Source: Cristatella mucedo (taxonomy: Eukaryota > Bryozoa > Phylactolaemata > Cristatellidae). From it: DNA of 64,000 bases. The notes under the pieces were generated by a model. The model saw only the letters and a program-made list of their open reading frames with translations. It did not search any database and was not told the origin of the DNA. The stretch is from NCBI GenBank assembly GCA_009760855.2, contig WPIO01000005.1, positions 3,866,501 through 3,930,500 of the forward strand. The letters run 5' to 3'. Positions within the stretch are counted from its first letter, which is position 1, and each line of letters opens with the position of its first letter. This document shows positions 32,825 to 44,369 of this stretch, piece by piece. Made by a program: the position numbers and the translations under genes.

Positions 32825-33485
32825 GCTCTCCCCGTCCCTACCAATCCGAAGAGGAAACAGGCATCTGCAGGCGGGAGCACCGAGTCAGACTGCGACGAAG
32901 ATAACGCAGATCCAGATTCTAATTTCGCCGGTGTGGCTGAGGAGAGAAATTCGTACTTCCATAACCAGAAAAACCTCGAAGATCTTATCAGAGACCTCGG
33001 TCTTACCAAGTCCAGTGCTGAGCTTCTGACATCGATGCTCAAGGAGCGGAGCATGTTAGCTGAAAGTGGGAAAGTAACTGATCAGTTAAGGCAGCAACCA
33101 CTATTTCCTATTTCTTCAGTCGGCAAGATTGGCTTGTGTTCTGCAGCAATGTGGCAGGTCTAGTCGAGGCCACAGAAACAACATGTAACCCGAGCAAGTG
33201 ACGTGTATTTATGGATAGTTCAACCAGGAGCTTCATAACCGAACTTCTTCGTAAAGGGAACAGGTAACAATCTAAGGTAATAAGGTCCATTGAATCTCAA
33301 AGAAGACAACACCGGTGTCAAAATGCTGCTAAGTGCTTTGAAGTATTTTTACTTTTGCTGAGAGGTCAATGCAGACTTCAAACTGGTGTCATTCTTGATG
33401 GGCATTCAAGGCAGTTTACAAACTTTCCTGGGATCAATGCCTCTGGGACCGTCCGGACACTATGGCCACTATCGGAAAACGATAG
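32825..33485 (+). pseudogene. Broken copy of an uncharacterised invertebrate protein family
   Basis: Frame pieces in order: NPKRKQASAGGSTESDCDED; NQKNLEDLIRDLGLTKSSAE with LLTSMLKERSML; then, after a frameshift, FCSNVAGLVEATETTCNPSK, a stop, VFMDSSTRSF with ELLRKGN; LKEDNTGVKMLLSALKY; DFKLVSFLMGIQGSL; CLWDRPDTMATI. The same order (DLVRDLNL...AELL...R; CNNVAGL; FIDSS; HLKEDY...LL.ALKY; FLMGLQGG; CLWDSR) occurs in a multi-copy uncharacterised family I recall from many invertebrates. There are several frameshifts and stops, and a SINE-A insertion follows at 33506. It is a pseudogene. Its parent could be a domesticated or transposon-borne gene. Confidence 0.7.
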
Positions 33486-33505
33486 CAGATATATAGAAAT
33501 ATAAT

Positions 33506-33627
33506 GTAGCACCCTAAGAGAACTTAATCTTTTTTTCAGGCGCATAACATATGCCACGGGGCTCGAACCCATGGCCTCGGCTAGACCTTGGTCGGGGCGA
33601 GTACCTTAACCATGGAACAAACCAGCA
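33506..33627 (-). mobile_element. SINE-A copy, - strand
   Basis: ATGTAGCACCCTAAGAGAAC, GCCACGGGGCTCGAACCCAT, GACCTTGGTCGGGGCGAG, CAAACCAGC. It lies directly 3' of the pseudogene. Confidence 0.92.
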
Positions 33628-34282
33628 GATGCGGCTATCGTATCAATGGCCGATAGATGGTCTTAGTTGCCAGAAGACGTTTGGCATTCAGGAGGAACTA
33701 GGACGTATTCGTGTCAGTGACCAACGGGGCCACCTGATGATCAAGCCCTCGGTAGTAGTTTGATGGTTATGTTGCCACGCTCTGGAAACGCAGGTCTACG
33801 ATGTTCTAGTCTTCCATCCTCCTATATCGATCAAGGTGAAGGGCATGCACTTGATCGTGCCAAAACTCCACCTATAGCCTTGGTCTGGTGCTAAACATTG
33901 AATTACTTCAGCCATAAGTGAGAGTGTAGTATGCGCCTTCAAGTGCGACTTGCTTGACAATTGCTGAACGCATACTGGACATATCACCCTATTAATGCAG
34001 AAGTAGAACTATTTCCTGTGTCTGGTAAAGAGAAGTTTTAAAGATGCTAGCGAAAATAAAACCATCGAAGACCGTTCTTGGACTTCATGAAAGACCAGCG
34101 TAACATGTATGATTATCGGCCATGGTCGTTCTAAAATGATGGTCCTAGGTCGAGACTGTGAGCCATTTCGTTTAAACCGACTCGGGGAATTTCGAGATTC
34201 TTGTGTTTGTGGTCATATTGTGCCGGTGAGGCCGGGTCACAGAAAACTTTGCTAGCGATTTAGTAATAATTATGCTAATTAT
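33628..34282. other. Unassigned
   Basis: No repeat or frame recognised. It might be a further decayed part of the pseudogene, but I see no motif of that family. Confidence 0.4.
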
Positions 34283-34360
34283 AATAAGGCATTTGTAATG
34301 CATCCTAAGAGAACTACATTTCTTTCTAGGCACTTACACTTGCTTTACTAGAAGGAATGA
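34283..34360 (-). mobile_element. LINE-A tail fragment
   Basis: GCATTTGTAATGCATCCTAAG, CTTTCTAGGCACTTACACTT; only the last 80 bp of the family. Confidence 0.65.
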
Positions 34361-34830
34361 GAGACAACTTGGATTGCATGCAAGCAGATGCTCACAGTTT
34401 AGTCATGCCTGCAGAGAAGTTTGGCGATTCATTTCTGGAGACAGAACTGCCCGTAATTCCCCTGATGCCTGCGATGTAGAAGTTACTCGCGACTTGAATT
34501 TTTATTTTGACGGAATTATTAATATGGTGTAGGACATATGGATGAAATACTAGATCAGTTGCAAAATATTTCTGATTTTAACACGGGTGCATGCAGTGGT
34601 CTTTTCACTCACAGTGTCCACAGAAAGTGGTTAAAAGACTCGGAATGCTACTTCAAGCATACTTGGCAATGCCGTATTGTAGAGCTTTTCGAGTATTCTT
34701 CAGTTGATGCAGCTATTAGTTTATCGCACGGAAAAGTGAGTTGATGAACAACGTATTGCCGAGTTATGGTGAACACTACCGAATTTCGAGTGTCAAGCGA
34801 ATGTCGGCGATAAACTCAAGTTGGAGAAAG
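34361..34830. other. Unassigned
   Basis: A 68-codon + strand frame (34538-34744) is present without recognisable similarity. Confidence 0.4.
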
Positions 34831-35570
34831 TGTTACAAACGTGGTGTGCAGCTTCCACGTCCGGGAATAACTGGGACTCTAACGCAGTGCTCGTAACAGT
34901 GCTAGTCTCAGCCGACGTGCAAAGAGTGCTGGTGACGCCTGAACCTCGTAGCACGGCTAGCTACTTGTAGGTGCTGCTGTACCAATGCACGCAGGCAGCA
35001 GGTGCGCCGACAGCAGCAGGAGCGCGGCAGCAGCGACGAGGAGCGCTCGTACCTGAGCACAGCGCCAAGTCCGTATCCGCAAGCTGTATGTAGCCTGTGT
35101 TATCGTCGCGAACAGCACGGAACGCTAGCCGACGAGCCACACCGCCGGCTTATTTCACCACTCTCAGAGAGCAGAGCGGAGCTCGGCTCTCCTCGTTCCT
35201 CTCGCCCACCGTAGTGCCCCTGCGACTCCCTCGTCACAACGATCACCGATAGCACGTCCCGACCGCATACCAGATCGAGTGTCACAGCCCACTCGTACGA
35301 CGATCAGGGGCAGTGTCATCAGTTAAATGAAACCACACTGTAGGCAAGTCTGTTTGACAGCAGCGGACGGTTACATGCGTTCAATAGCGGCCGTGACGTA
35401 CTACACCAGCGGGTCTCCGGCCTAGAGCTCAAATCAGCTCAAATGCCAACGCCAATTCTCGAGTCACGACAACCTGCCTATATCATGGCGCCGGCTTTTT
35501 ACACGGCCTCGGCCATAGATTGCATAATCGCGAATAATGATCATCCGCCACAATCCAACTGGTTTAGCTG
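34831..35570 (+). repeat. Dispersed repeat X, copy 1
   Basis: Begins TGTTACAAACGTGGTGTGCA, contains GTGCTAGTCTCAGCCGACG, CGGCTAGCTACTTGTAGGTG, ACCAATGCACGCAGG, GCCTAGAGCTCAAATCAGCT, and ends CCGCGAATAATG...GGTTTAGCT. It is GC-rich and about 250 bp longer in the middle than copies 2 and 3. A TG start is LTR-like, but no CA end or partner LTR is seen. Confidence 0.8.
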
Positions 35571-35869
35571 ACGCCGCCATTTAAATAAACAGCGGCACGG
35601 GGCGAGTGTCCCAGTTTCGCGTTAATGCCTTGTGGGGATGTTGATGGCGAGTGACTACTTTACCTGTACAATGACTTTTCCGATGACTGACAATAGTGTA
35701 CAGTCACCCCTGCCTACAGGCACCAAGTGGATGCCGTTAAGCCATCAAGAGCACCTCTCCTACTGTATACCCTCTCCTGCTGTATTCCATATATCCTACG
35801 TTGGTCTTCTCTGAAAAGCTTAGCACAGCCATAACTCGGTTTTTCATGCTTTAGTGGTTGAATGAGTGG

Positions 35870-36810
35870 CTTCGAAGACATTCAAATGGGCCATTGCTGG
35901 CCCTATATTTAAAGAGCCTGGATTTGATTCTCTGAGGTCCTTCTTTGCAAGCTACCACACTGTTTCCCTTTTTCCTCATTTATGAAAGATTCTCAGCAAG
36001 ACTATTGCTCAGAATCTACAGACAAAAGTTATTTCTGGAAAATTCCAATGGGAATTCAAGCGCCACCATTCCACTGTGACTACTCTTATCCTTGCGACGT
36101 TATTCAAGATGGCAACGATACTGCTTATTTTACTTACTGCATTGGTCACACTCAATTTTGTCGGCAGAATGCAATGCCATTTGCCACCGTATCCTTCTTA
36201 CACGATTGAGAACAGCAATTGGTCTGGCTGATAAGGCTCTTGCGTGGTTCGAGTGATACTTGTTCAATCAGGTCCCGTCCATGTTTCGTGGCTGTCTAGA
36301 TTCACCCAACAGGCGTCAACCGTGGACGTTCCACTAGGGTCCTCCTTGGCCCTCTCTGTTCTGCAAAACTACGGCTGATATAAATGACTTAGCACTTTTA
36401 ATTGGTGAAGTCATACTGTGACCATCATCACTTGCTCGTAGTTTAAGCTTCCACTCTGAAGAGGCTCATTAGTAATATTCAGAAGACCGCCTCCATGGCT
36501 AGGCATCACGCTCAGATCCCTGTCCAGAATTAGGAACTACGTACTGCAGCGGCTGCTTAAATTCTTACTAGCTCCTCGATTCCGTCTATACTGGACTACT
36601 GGAGTTCAGTATCGGCTAAGCTGAACTTCTGAACCGTCTATATCCTTCCGTGCACTCAAGTCCTCACAGGACCGGGCAATAAATTAGCTGTTCCATTCTT
36701 TGGCTTTAAGTTGGTTAATGAAAGAAGCTTTTCTGCTCTGCGACTTTAGACTGTGGAATTTACTTACATAATTATTACGGAACTTTCTCTCGCGAGCTTC
36801 CAAATGTTGT
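35870..36810 (+). mobile_element. LINE-B copy, + strand, decayed
   Basis: RT region pieces include HHSTVTTLILA, RTAIGLADKALAWFE and a SLALSV box, then DNKLAVPFFGFKLV-like and a decayed RSFSALRL end near 36720-36770. Many stops. Confidence 0.75.
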
Positions 36811-36829
36811 ACTGAGTACTTCAAGCGGT

Positions 36830-39495
36830 CAGCTGCCAATGTTGGCAGTCATTTATCTTCCCGCAGGTGCCAAGACTTGCTTTAATTTTATTTTCCGATC
36901 TCATTTCGATCCTGTCTTCTAGAAATCGTAAACTGCTTCTACTGGGTGACTTCAAAATTTACTTCGATAACTCAACTGACCCATATGTAGCCGGTTTCGC
37001 CCTCTGGCCGACTCACTTTTTAACGTGGCTCTAGCGGATGAGCACACTCGCATCAAATGACGCGCTCTTGATTATGTATTATACCACGATTATTGCTGCA
37101 CACTGTCAACTCCTACTATTGCCAATGGCTGAACACCTGACCGGATGCAGATGTCATATCCTCCCTGCAGCATGCCTTCACATCGGTCTCAAAAGTTGTC
37201 ATCGAATCCCAAAGCCTGAATGACCGTGATATCAGTGTGCGAAAATATCTAGCTCGCCAATTCTGCTTAATCCTCCATCTGATTAAAGCCTGTACTAATA
37301 GCATTCTACTGCACGACACTTGCCGTTGCTCTGGGCGAGTTTCGTCCTCCACCGAGGCACCATTTACGCCCTCGCCAAGATTGACTTCGGTTACCGCAGA
37401 TGCTCAACTAGCTAGGCATACTAATCACCAGCTCAAAAAAGCATGTTAAAAGTCAGAAATTATTGCCCATCAACAGGTATGCAAAGATTCTTGTTGGCCG
37501 TATCAATTTATTCTTGCCAAGGCAAAGGATAGCCTCTAGAAGAATATGACGCAACCAAATATGCACATCAGAAGATGCTGACTTCGGCCATCAAATCTTA
37601 ATCTTACCGAAGTCAGCGCTATACCGAGCGACTCTTGGGTGATCTAGCCGATCATGTCCACCTTCTTTCTCAGATTGAACACGTTTGAGAGTCCACGTGC
37701 AAGTTGACATCCTCCCTGAAGTCTCCATCCTGCATTATTTGCACTTCCTTGATGTCCTCCTTCAAGCCCGTCTTTCCCGTCTTGATCTCGAACTTTGTCA
37801 CGCAGTCTAAGAAGAAGCTCTCTAGCTCTCTAGACCCAATCTACTTTTCTTCTTCTGAGATGCCTAAATTTACTGCTTCCCGGCAAAACTAACGTATTAA
37901 ATTTGTCATCAACCTCAAGCTATGCTCCTGCATTTGTTAAAGAGGCCACTGCCGGGCAGCTTATTAAGACGTCGGCACTAGACCAAGAGAGCCTAAAGAA
38001 CCTCCGCCCCATCTTCCTGCTGCCATTCCTCTTGAAGACATCGGAACTGGTAGTGGCTGACCAGTTTAACTCTTATATGGAAACGCCATACCTCCCAAGT
38101 AAGTTCGAGACAGATAATTCCTTCACACCGTCAGCGGTGCAGCAAAAAGTATAACGACCTCTATCGGCAGCTTGTGATATCTTTGAGCCCCTAGTGCTTG
38201 TTGAGCACCTGTCGTCTCGCCTTGGCATCGCAGGCACTTCGTTGCCATTATTGATGTCTATTCAGTGAGAGAATTCATAGAATAGAATTAAATTGAAAAC
38301 GACCATCCAGTGAGCCTTTGATCCATAGGATTTGACCCTAGGAGTCCGTTTAAGTCCACTTATTTTTACAGTTAATAATCACTCTCTTACCGATGTAATC
38401 CCCTGGCACAATGTAGGCTGTCATTTGTATGCAGACGACAGGAAACCGTACTTTGCTTTTATTCTTCCCTGCCTTCCAGTATATCGGTCTCTGAGTTCCC
38501 TAGCAGTCTGCATTGGCCAACATCGGGACTTGGATGGTAGCAAACTTTGGGAAACTGAATAACGACCGAACCAACTTAGTAATTATGGGCAAAACAAGTG
38601 GACCTTAGAACCTGAAAAGTCTAATTCTCTAAATCGGTTCTATCAGCATATCTGCTGCAGCTTCCGCCAAAAATCTGGGTGTCCTCTTCCAAAATGACAT
38701 GTCACTAGATAGTGATCGCATCAACTCCACATTCTAGTCTGCCTACTTTCACATAAGTTAAATCGCAAAAAATTGAGCTTGCTTAGATACAGACACCACA
38801 GCCAAGCTGGTCAATGCATTCGTGATACCTCGCCTGCACTTGTACAACTCACTACTTATAGGTCTTCCTGCACTTGCGATGACATGCTTGCAGTTGATGC
38901 AAAACGCAGCAGCTAGGCTTGTCTGTCGTAAACATCGCAGCTGCCACATTGCATCTTGCTCATCAGTGCGAACTGGCTGCCTATCACGCAGCTTATCAAC
39001 CTGAAGACCCTGACAATCACCGTAAGGTCCCACCGTTCTCTTGCCCCGGCCTGCCTATCTCGATTGCTTTCACTTCAGACATCCCGTCGCACCACCCGCT
39101 CGTCTGGTTCTGGTAGATTAATTGTGCCCATAACTAACTTCATACCTCGGAGACCTTGCCTCCAGTTACTGTGCTCTTAAAGCTTTGAACTCGCAACGGA
39201 CTGATATCAGGACATTTCCTGACTAAACGACATTCTGAAAGAAGATAGAAACCTAGTTTGTGCACACAGCCTTTGCTCTGTCTGACACATTTTCATTTTA
39301 TGCGGTTGTGCATACTGAAACTGTGCACGTCGTAACTAGGGGTAACAGCGACCTGCTTTTGTAGTGCAGTGTTAGTGTTCATTGAGCACGCTACAGCCAG
39401 CCATTCGATCGTGCTTACTTTGCAGCAAATGTGAAGTGCCTAGAAAGAGATTGAGTTCTTAGGGGTGCTATATCAAATGTATTATTATTGTTACC
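36830..39495 (+). mobile_element. LINE-A copy, long, decayed, endonuclease to tail
   Basis: Starts in the endonuclease domain (VYLPAGAKTCFNF, KLLLLGDFKIYFDNSTDP, SLFNVALADEHTRIK) and runs through NFVTQSKKKLSSSLDPI, LDQESLKNLRPIFLLPFLLK and HLYADDRKPYF, then AARLVCRKHRSCHIA, to the tail GTGCCTAGAAAGAGATTGAG and (TTA)n at 39480. At about 2.7 kb it is the longest LINE-A copy here and the only one showing endonuclease. It carries many frameshifts. Confidence 0.9.
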
Positions 39496-40959
39496 TGGTT
39501 TCCTGATTATCTACATATTTTCGCTTAATTTAAGCTCTTTGTACCGAGCTTGAAGGTGCTCGCAGCATCCATACTGGACTCGCACTGTGTGCAAAAGCGC
39601 CGAAAGAAATACTCCACTGCATCCACGTCCGAACCCACATTTGAAATACGTGCACAGTGCCATTCCTGCACCCGACAGCGTCAACCTGCTCTGCGTTTCT
39701 GACAATCAATCGACCGCCGCATAGTCCAGCCACAACCTAACACAACCCAAGCATCGACGGCCTCCTGCGACTTGCCATCCTTTCTTTACCAGCCAGACGC
39801 TACAATCAAACGGCGCTGGTCCTGGAGCTGTTTCAAAGAAAACCGACCGCCCTGCTTCGGCCATGCTTCGGCAATGCTTCGGTCATGCTCCAAGCAGCTT
39901 CCACGGGCTGCAGGCACTCGCCCACGCTTGGTTGCGTCCATGCTTTCTGGTCAGCATAGCAGAGGGCAGATTCGACGCAAGTAGACTGTACATGTGATGA
40001 CGAACGAGTAACGCGTCTCCGGGGCTTGAGCGGGGTAGGCGCATGTGACGTCGGTGGTGCAGTCGTGCGAGTGAGTTAAAGCCGATTTGGGTAGACCGGG
40101 CGAGAGTGATGCGCTTTGGCAGGTAGCGAATTGGTTACGTTTGCGGCGAGCGGCGAATAGAGCTGGTTTGACACTAGATAAATCTGAAAACCTCTGATCT
40201 AATTTGAGCAGGTTATGGAATTTTTTTATGCAGATTCGCGAGGGTTATACCCTTTACTTCTCCAGATTCGCTAAGCTGCACTAATTGGAATCTTCAGATC
40301 ACCAGCTCCTCTCTACGCCCATGTAAAAAGAGGTTATTCAGTGGAAGGTCTAAAGAGGTCGATGCAGCTTCAGGGCAATCCTGATCGAGGATTAACCATT
40401 TCAGAGGAGGTAACCGGGTTTTCTGGGCAGATTTGAATTAGAAAACCTTGACCTCGCGCGCCTCGCTCATCGAGGTGCTAAGGTACAGCCGCCGTGCCAA
40501 AATCCTCCAATGCACCGGAGTGCGAACCTGGTCCGAGCTAGAAGAACGCTGGGTGAGGAGTCTGCAAAGATTATGGGAAAATTACCCAGCAGGCAGAAAT
40601 ATCCCAAGCGTGCTATTCGTCTCCATTTTCAAAATCAGCCTGGCTTCAGTGGCATCATGAAGTCCCTCTGGGCAAAATAGTGTACGAAAAAGTTATAGTA
40701 GCGAAACTCAAGCACGCCAAAGCGCTTAGATTATCACGATTATCACATTGCTTACGATTACTAGTGTGTTCCTGAATTATAGTTGATGGAAACCAGCTAT
40801 GTCATAATCAATCTTTAGACGGTCTAAAAGGCCCAATCGTGGGGGGGGGGCGATCAGTCAGTTGTACTTGGAGCTGCAAGCCAGAGAGCTGTACTTTGGG
40901 CTTCGGAGCTGTTCACCGTGGCTGATGCTGCGAAAGCGTGCTTCTCTTCGGCTATGGAC
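39496..40959. other. Unassigned, partly GC-rich
   Basis: Contains a 10-G run (40841-40850) and a faint piece related to repeat X (about 40745-40800, - orientation). No gene recognised. Confidence 0.4.
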
Positions 40960-41495
40960 CAGTCAAGCAGCGCAACGACTTCAAGGTTTTGTCACTAACT
41001 TTTAGGTCTCTTCATTCTCTGGCTCCAGTCTACTTATCTGATCAACTCCCCATACCAGGTGAGACATAATACCACCTGCTTTTCTGAATCAAATCACTTA
41101 GCTAAGCTCATACGAACCACAAATCCGTTGGAGACTGTGCCTTTAGTTCGTGTGCTCCCAAAGCCTGGAACTCACTCCTGACTGACTTCACGACATCTCT
41201 TGACTTGACAACGTTTAAAAAGAAACTAAAACGCAGCTATTTATCACAGCATTTAGTGGGTCCATGCGATTCGTCCTTTGTATGCTTGTGCATGCTGACA
41301 CTGTGCATGCTGCTACTAACTATATTTGCATGCTGGCCCTTGAGTGTCACCTCTAACCATGTTATGCTTGTTGTCATTGAGCTTGCTACCACTAAACATT
41401 CGATAAAACTGCCTTGTATGAATCTGTAAAGTGCCTAGAAAGAGATTAAGTTATCTGAGGGCGCTATACAAATATATTGCTATTATTACCATTCT
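40960..41495 (+). mobile_element. LINE-A 3' fragment
   Basis: GTCAAGCAGCGCAACGACTTC, TTTAGGTCTCTTCATTCTCT, GACTGTGCCTTTAGTTCG, and the tail GTGCCTAGAAAGAGATTAAG followed by GGGCGCTATACAAATATATT, which is unusually close to the SINE-A tail. Confidence 0.93.
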
Positions 41496-41700
41496 TACTA
41501 TGTGGAATAGACCAATGTCTATTAAAGAAATGAACGCTAAATTTACCGTAAAGGCATGGACGCTCTTCAAGTGCAATATTATTATTTATTGCTGCTACGC
41601 TCAGCTACCCTCGGTGTACCATCGTTTATCGATGTAGAACCAGCGAGTCACTAAACGGTGAGGCGCCACTGTTCCCAGTATTCGCCAAGAGCCTCATCAG

Positions 41701-41982
41701 TGTTGTATGACGTTGTCTCCGGCGGTGGCTGTTCTAGTGGAAGTCTCACGGAGACACAGCGGGTGAACGTTCGCGGTAAACGAGACTCTCCTTTGCTACT
41801 CTCAACGGGCACATATACGAGAGTCCAATCGATCGCTGCAGACGACACAAAATATAACATGCATTAGTGGCCTGATGCTGGGTTGCGTCAATGGCTTAAC
41901 TATTGGCCACAGGTGAAGCGTGTACGTTAGTGTCAAGTCGCTTCACTAATTACAACAGCAGAAGCCGCAGGCGCATACTACA
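41701..41982 (-). repeat. 3' LTR of the non-autonomous element
   Basis: Shares with the other LTR the blocks CAATGGCTTAACTATTGGCC, GGTAAACGAGACTC and AGTCTCACGGAGACACAGCG (variant). Confidence 0.88.
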
Positions 41983-42365
41983 TCCCTTCCGCCATAGAAA
42001 ATAGATTTCATAGTCTACCAGCCTACCTTGGGAGGGGGCGGCCCTCACGATTGGAAAGTCGTGTAGCCATTGGCTCCCCGCGTTCTCATCTGCCTGCTCA
42101 AGCGGTGCCTTGTCCACCGGTTTGTCGTTCGAGCTCTGGCAGGGTATTAATTTAGCATTAACAAGCTCCGACCGGCTTGGATGGGGTGCAGGCTACGCGA
42201 CAGCCACTCGCAGGAGGCGCACGCGTCAGCTCTGCTACTCGCCAGCAGCCGGCCACAGATGCTGCTTTAACTTTAGGCAAAGCTGGGGCACCGCTCCCGC
42301 TGTCAGGCGGTTCCCCAGGTCACATCCGCGAGAGCCCACATGGCCGATCTCATGCGCTCTTCGCC

Positions 42366-42548
42366 AGCGTGATGGCACACTAGGTAAGGTGGTTGCTTTC
42401 ACGACCTCGGTCCCGAGGTCGTGGGTTCGATTCCTGCGGTTGGCGATCCTTTGTCACCACTGCAAGCGGTAGTGATAGCCGTAAAGGCTCTTCTGTCGCT
42501 ATACAAAAAGAGGCTGTTAATCAGCTAGGATTTATTTATTTATTTATC
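42366..42548 (+). mobile_element. SINE-B copy inserted in the LTR element
   Basis: GTGATGGCACACTAGGTAAG, the perfect CACGACCTCGG-TC-CCGAGGTCGTG hairpin, GGGTTCGATTCCTGCGG, GGTAGTGATAGCCGTAAAGG, TAATCAGCTA, ATTT tail. It interrupts the internal region and supplies the stop of the adjoining frame. Confidence 0.94.
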
Positions 42549-43347
42549 ACGCACTGCGAAAAACACTCGGGCTCATTATTATGGCCTCGCCGCTCTCGGA
42601 GTTCCACTCCGCCGAGTCGATCTCGCGGTTGTGCTGCTCTGCGCTCTGCACCGAGACGCTCTCGCAGGTGCTCTTCGCCGCCGCAACGCTCTCGCTGCTT
42701 CGCTTCGCCATAGCGAAGCTCTCGCTGCTTCGCTCGCTGGCAACCTGCACCTCATCGCAGGCCACAATCGCCTTGCCGCTGACCGCCATCTCGAGGTGCT
42801 CCTTTGTACTCTGCACCGAGACGCTTGTGCGGTTGCTCCCCACCACCAAGAAGCTCTCGCCGCTGCGCTCCGCTGTCGAGACGTCGCTCTCACGGGCGCT
42901 CTTTGCCGTCGAGATGCTCTCCGCCATTACGACGCTCTCGCTGCTTCGCTTCGCCGCCGAGACGTCGCTCGCTCGGGCCGCCTGCGCCATGTCGCAGGCT
43001 ACTATCGCCTCTCCACTGACCACTACCGCCTCACCGCTGGAAGCCGTCACATGCTGCACCTCCTTCGTCTCCGGCTGCTGCTGCTGCGCACTCACGTTGT
43101 TCTGGCGCTCTTCGGCTGTTGAGGCTACTGTGCCGGAAGCGGTCCCATACCCGCTTCCTCCACCGGTATTGCCGTCGGATAGCTGCGGCAGCTGAATGAG
43201 TTCAGCTCGTCTCTCTGGCTCTTGCGGGCAGTTGACGGTGGGCTCGACCGGTGATGAAGCTGGCTCGTCGCCCAGCTTAGTCCCGGTCTCGGCTCCGGCG
43301 AGCTGCTCCTGCTTCAGCCGAAACCTCTCGGCCTCAAGCTCGGCCAC
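42547..43347 (-). CDS. Repetitive frame inside the LTR element (gag-like position)
   Basis: A 266-codon frame between the LTRs. It begins MAELEAERFRLKQEQLAGAE, then becomes a low-complexity Ser/Ala/Glu-rich tract built from repeats such as RSSESV, MAKS, SVQSAEQ and EAIVACD. No protease, RT or zinc-knuckle motif is intact. Upstream in the same direction, another frame (GTPILRYEMFNGGPHF) suggests a frameshifted N-terminal part. The charged helical start and its location suggest a decayed gag. The repeats also keep other frames open on the opposite strand. The ORF end coincides with a SINE-B insertion. Confidence 0.5.
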   Translation of the reverse strand: MAELEAERFRLKQEQLAGAETGTKLGDEPASSPVEPTVNCPQEPERRAELIQLPQLSDGNTGGGSGYGTASGTVASTAEERQNNVSAQQQQPETKEVQHVTASSGEAVVVSGEAIVACDMAQAARASDVSAAKRSSESVVMAESISTAKSARESDVSTAERSGESFLVVGSNRTSVSVQSTKEHLEMAVSGKAIVACDEVQVASERSSESFAMAKRSSESVAAAKSTCESVSVQSAEQHNREIDSAEWNSESGEAIIMSPSVFRSA

Positions 43348-43623
43348 GAGAAGATCAGAATTTACTCTTTTCGCAGCTTGTGGTAATCTTCCTTTACGTC
43401 GGTCGGCCGATCACCCCAACCGCGTATCGCGCCCAGACACACTGGCACAGGTTTTAGCGGCGTCGAAATCTTTAGCCTTGCTACGGCCTTCTCAAACGTT
43501 AGAAGCCAAGGCACAAAGTGCGGTCCGCCGTTAAACATTTCGTACCTCAGTATAGGCGTCCCATCTAGACCATAGAATGTCTGGTACTCTTTCCGGCTCG
43601 AGTAAACCGTTCTATGCTGCCAG

Positions 43624-43907
43624 TTTGTATACGACGGTGTCTCCTGCGGCGGCTATTCTAGTGGGAGTCTCTCACGGTGACACAGCGGGCGCTCGTGCGC
43701 GGTAAACGAGACTCCTCCTTTATTACTCTCGGGCACATACATGAGAGCTCGATCAGCCGCAGCAAGCCACGCGAAATATAAACATGCATTAGCGGTCTGA
43801 CGCTGGGTTTCGTCAATGGCTTAACTATTGGCCACAGGTGAGGCATGTACATTAGTGTCGAGGCGGTTCGCTAATTACAGCAGCAGAAGCCGCCGACGCA
43901 CACTACA
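43624..43907 (-). repeat. 5' LTR of the non-autonomous element
   Basis: Upstream LTR in element orientation. Contains GTAATAAAGGAGGAGTCTCG. Confidence 0.88.
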
Positions 43908-44369
43908 GCAGCGTGTTCGTAACGGCAGACTTCGTGTCACGCTACTTTACAGCTAAACGTGGTTGCTAAAGTGCAAGGACCAAAGTGAGAGCGAGCAATC
44001 AGCCGGGTCAGCTTCCCTTACCACATGCATACAGTGCATCGGCAAGATAAAGGTAAAATCCAAGGTTTTATTTATTCAACATTGTATTCAGAAGTCCCAA
44101 TGTTGATACTTCTGCTGGTATGCACAGTATGAAAATAAAGGTGATTCGTGCGAGTAATGTTGGTTCCGGGCGGCTATGTTTCCGCGAAAGCTGCAGCAGA
44201 AGTGACGACACTGTTCATGCTCGCTCGCGGGTTGGAGGTCAGTGGCGAGTCGTGAGTTGTTGGATAGGCGAGCTATGTATTAGTTGCTGGCTGACCCATG
44301 ACTTGCTGTCGGGCGGGATTTGAGTTTGTCTTGTCAACTGGCAGGACATACGACGCTTTGAGGGTGGGG
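43908..44369. other. Unassigned
   Basis: No recognised element. Confidence 0.4.

Larger units (their letters stand above)
41701..43907 (-). mobile_element. Non-autonomous LTR retrotransposon
   Basis: Two direct repeats of about 283 bp (41701-41982 and 43624-43907) flank 1.64 kb. In - orientation the LTRs start TGTAGT; the lower-coordinate copy ends ACAACA. They contain AATAAAGGAGGAGTCTCG, a poly(A)-signal-like block. A purine-rich GGCGGAAGGGA precedes the 3' LTR and TGGCAGCATAGAACGG follows the 5' LTR, as expected of a polypurine tract and a primer-binding site. Only one long frame lies inside; there is no RT, RNase H or integrase. The LTRs differ by substitutions and small indels, so the copy is not very recent. 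A target duplication is uncertain (TCAG versus GCAG). Confidence 0.82.

Noticed and set aside
42110-43195. + strand frames of up to 204 codons in the LTR element
   Set aside because: They are antisense to the repetitive gag-position frame and lack motifs; orientation follows the LTRs (poly(A) block, polypurine tract), which point to the - strand.
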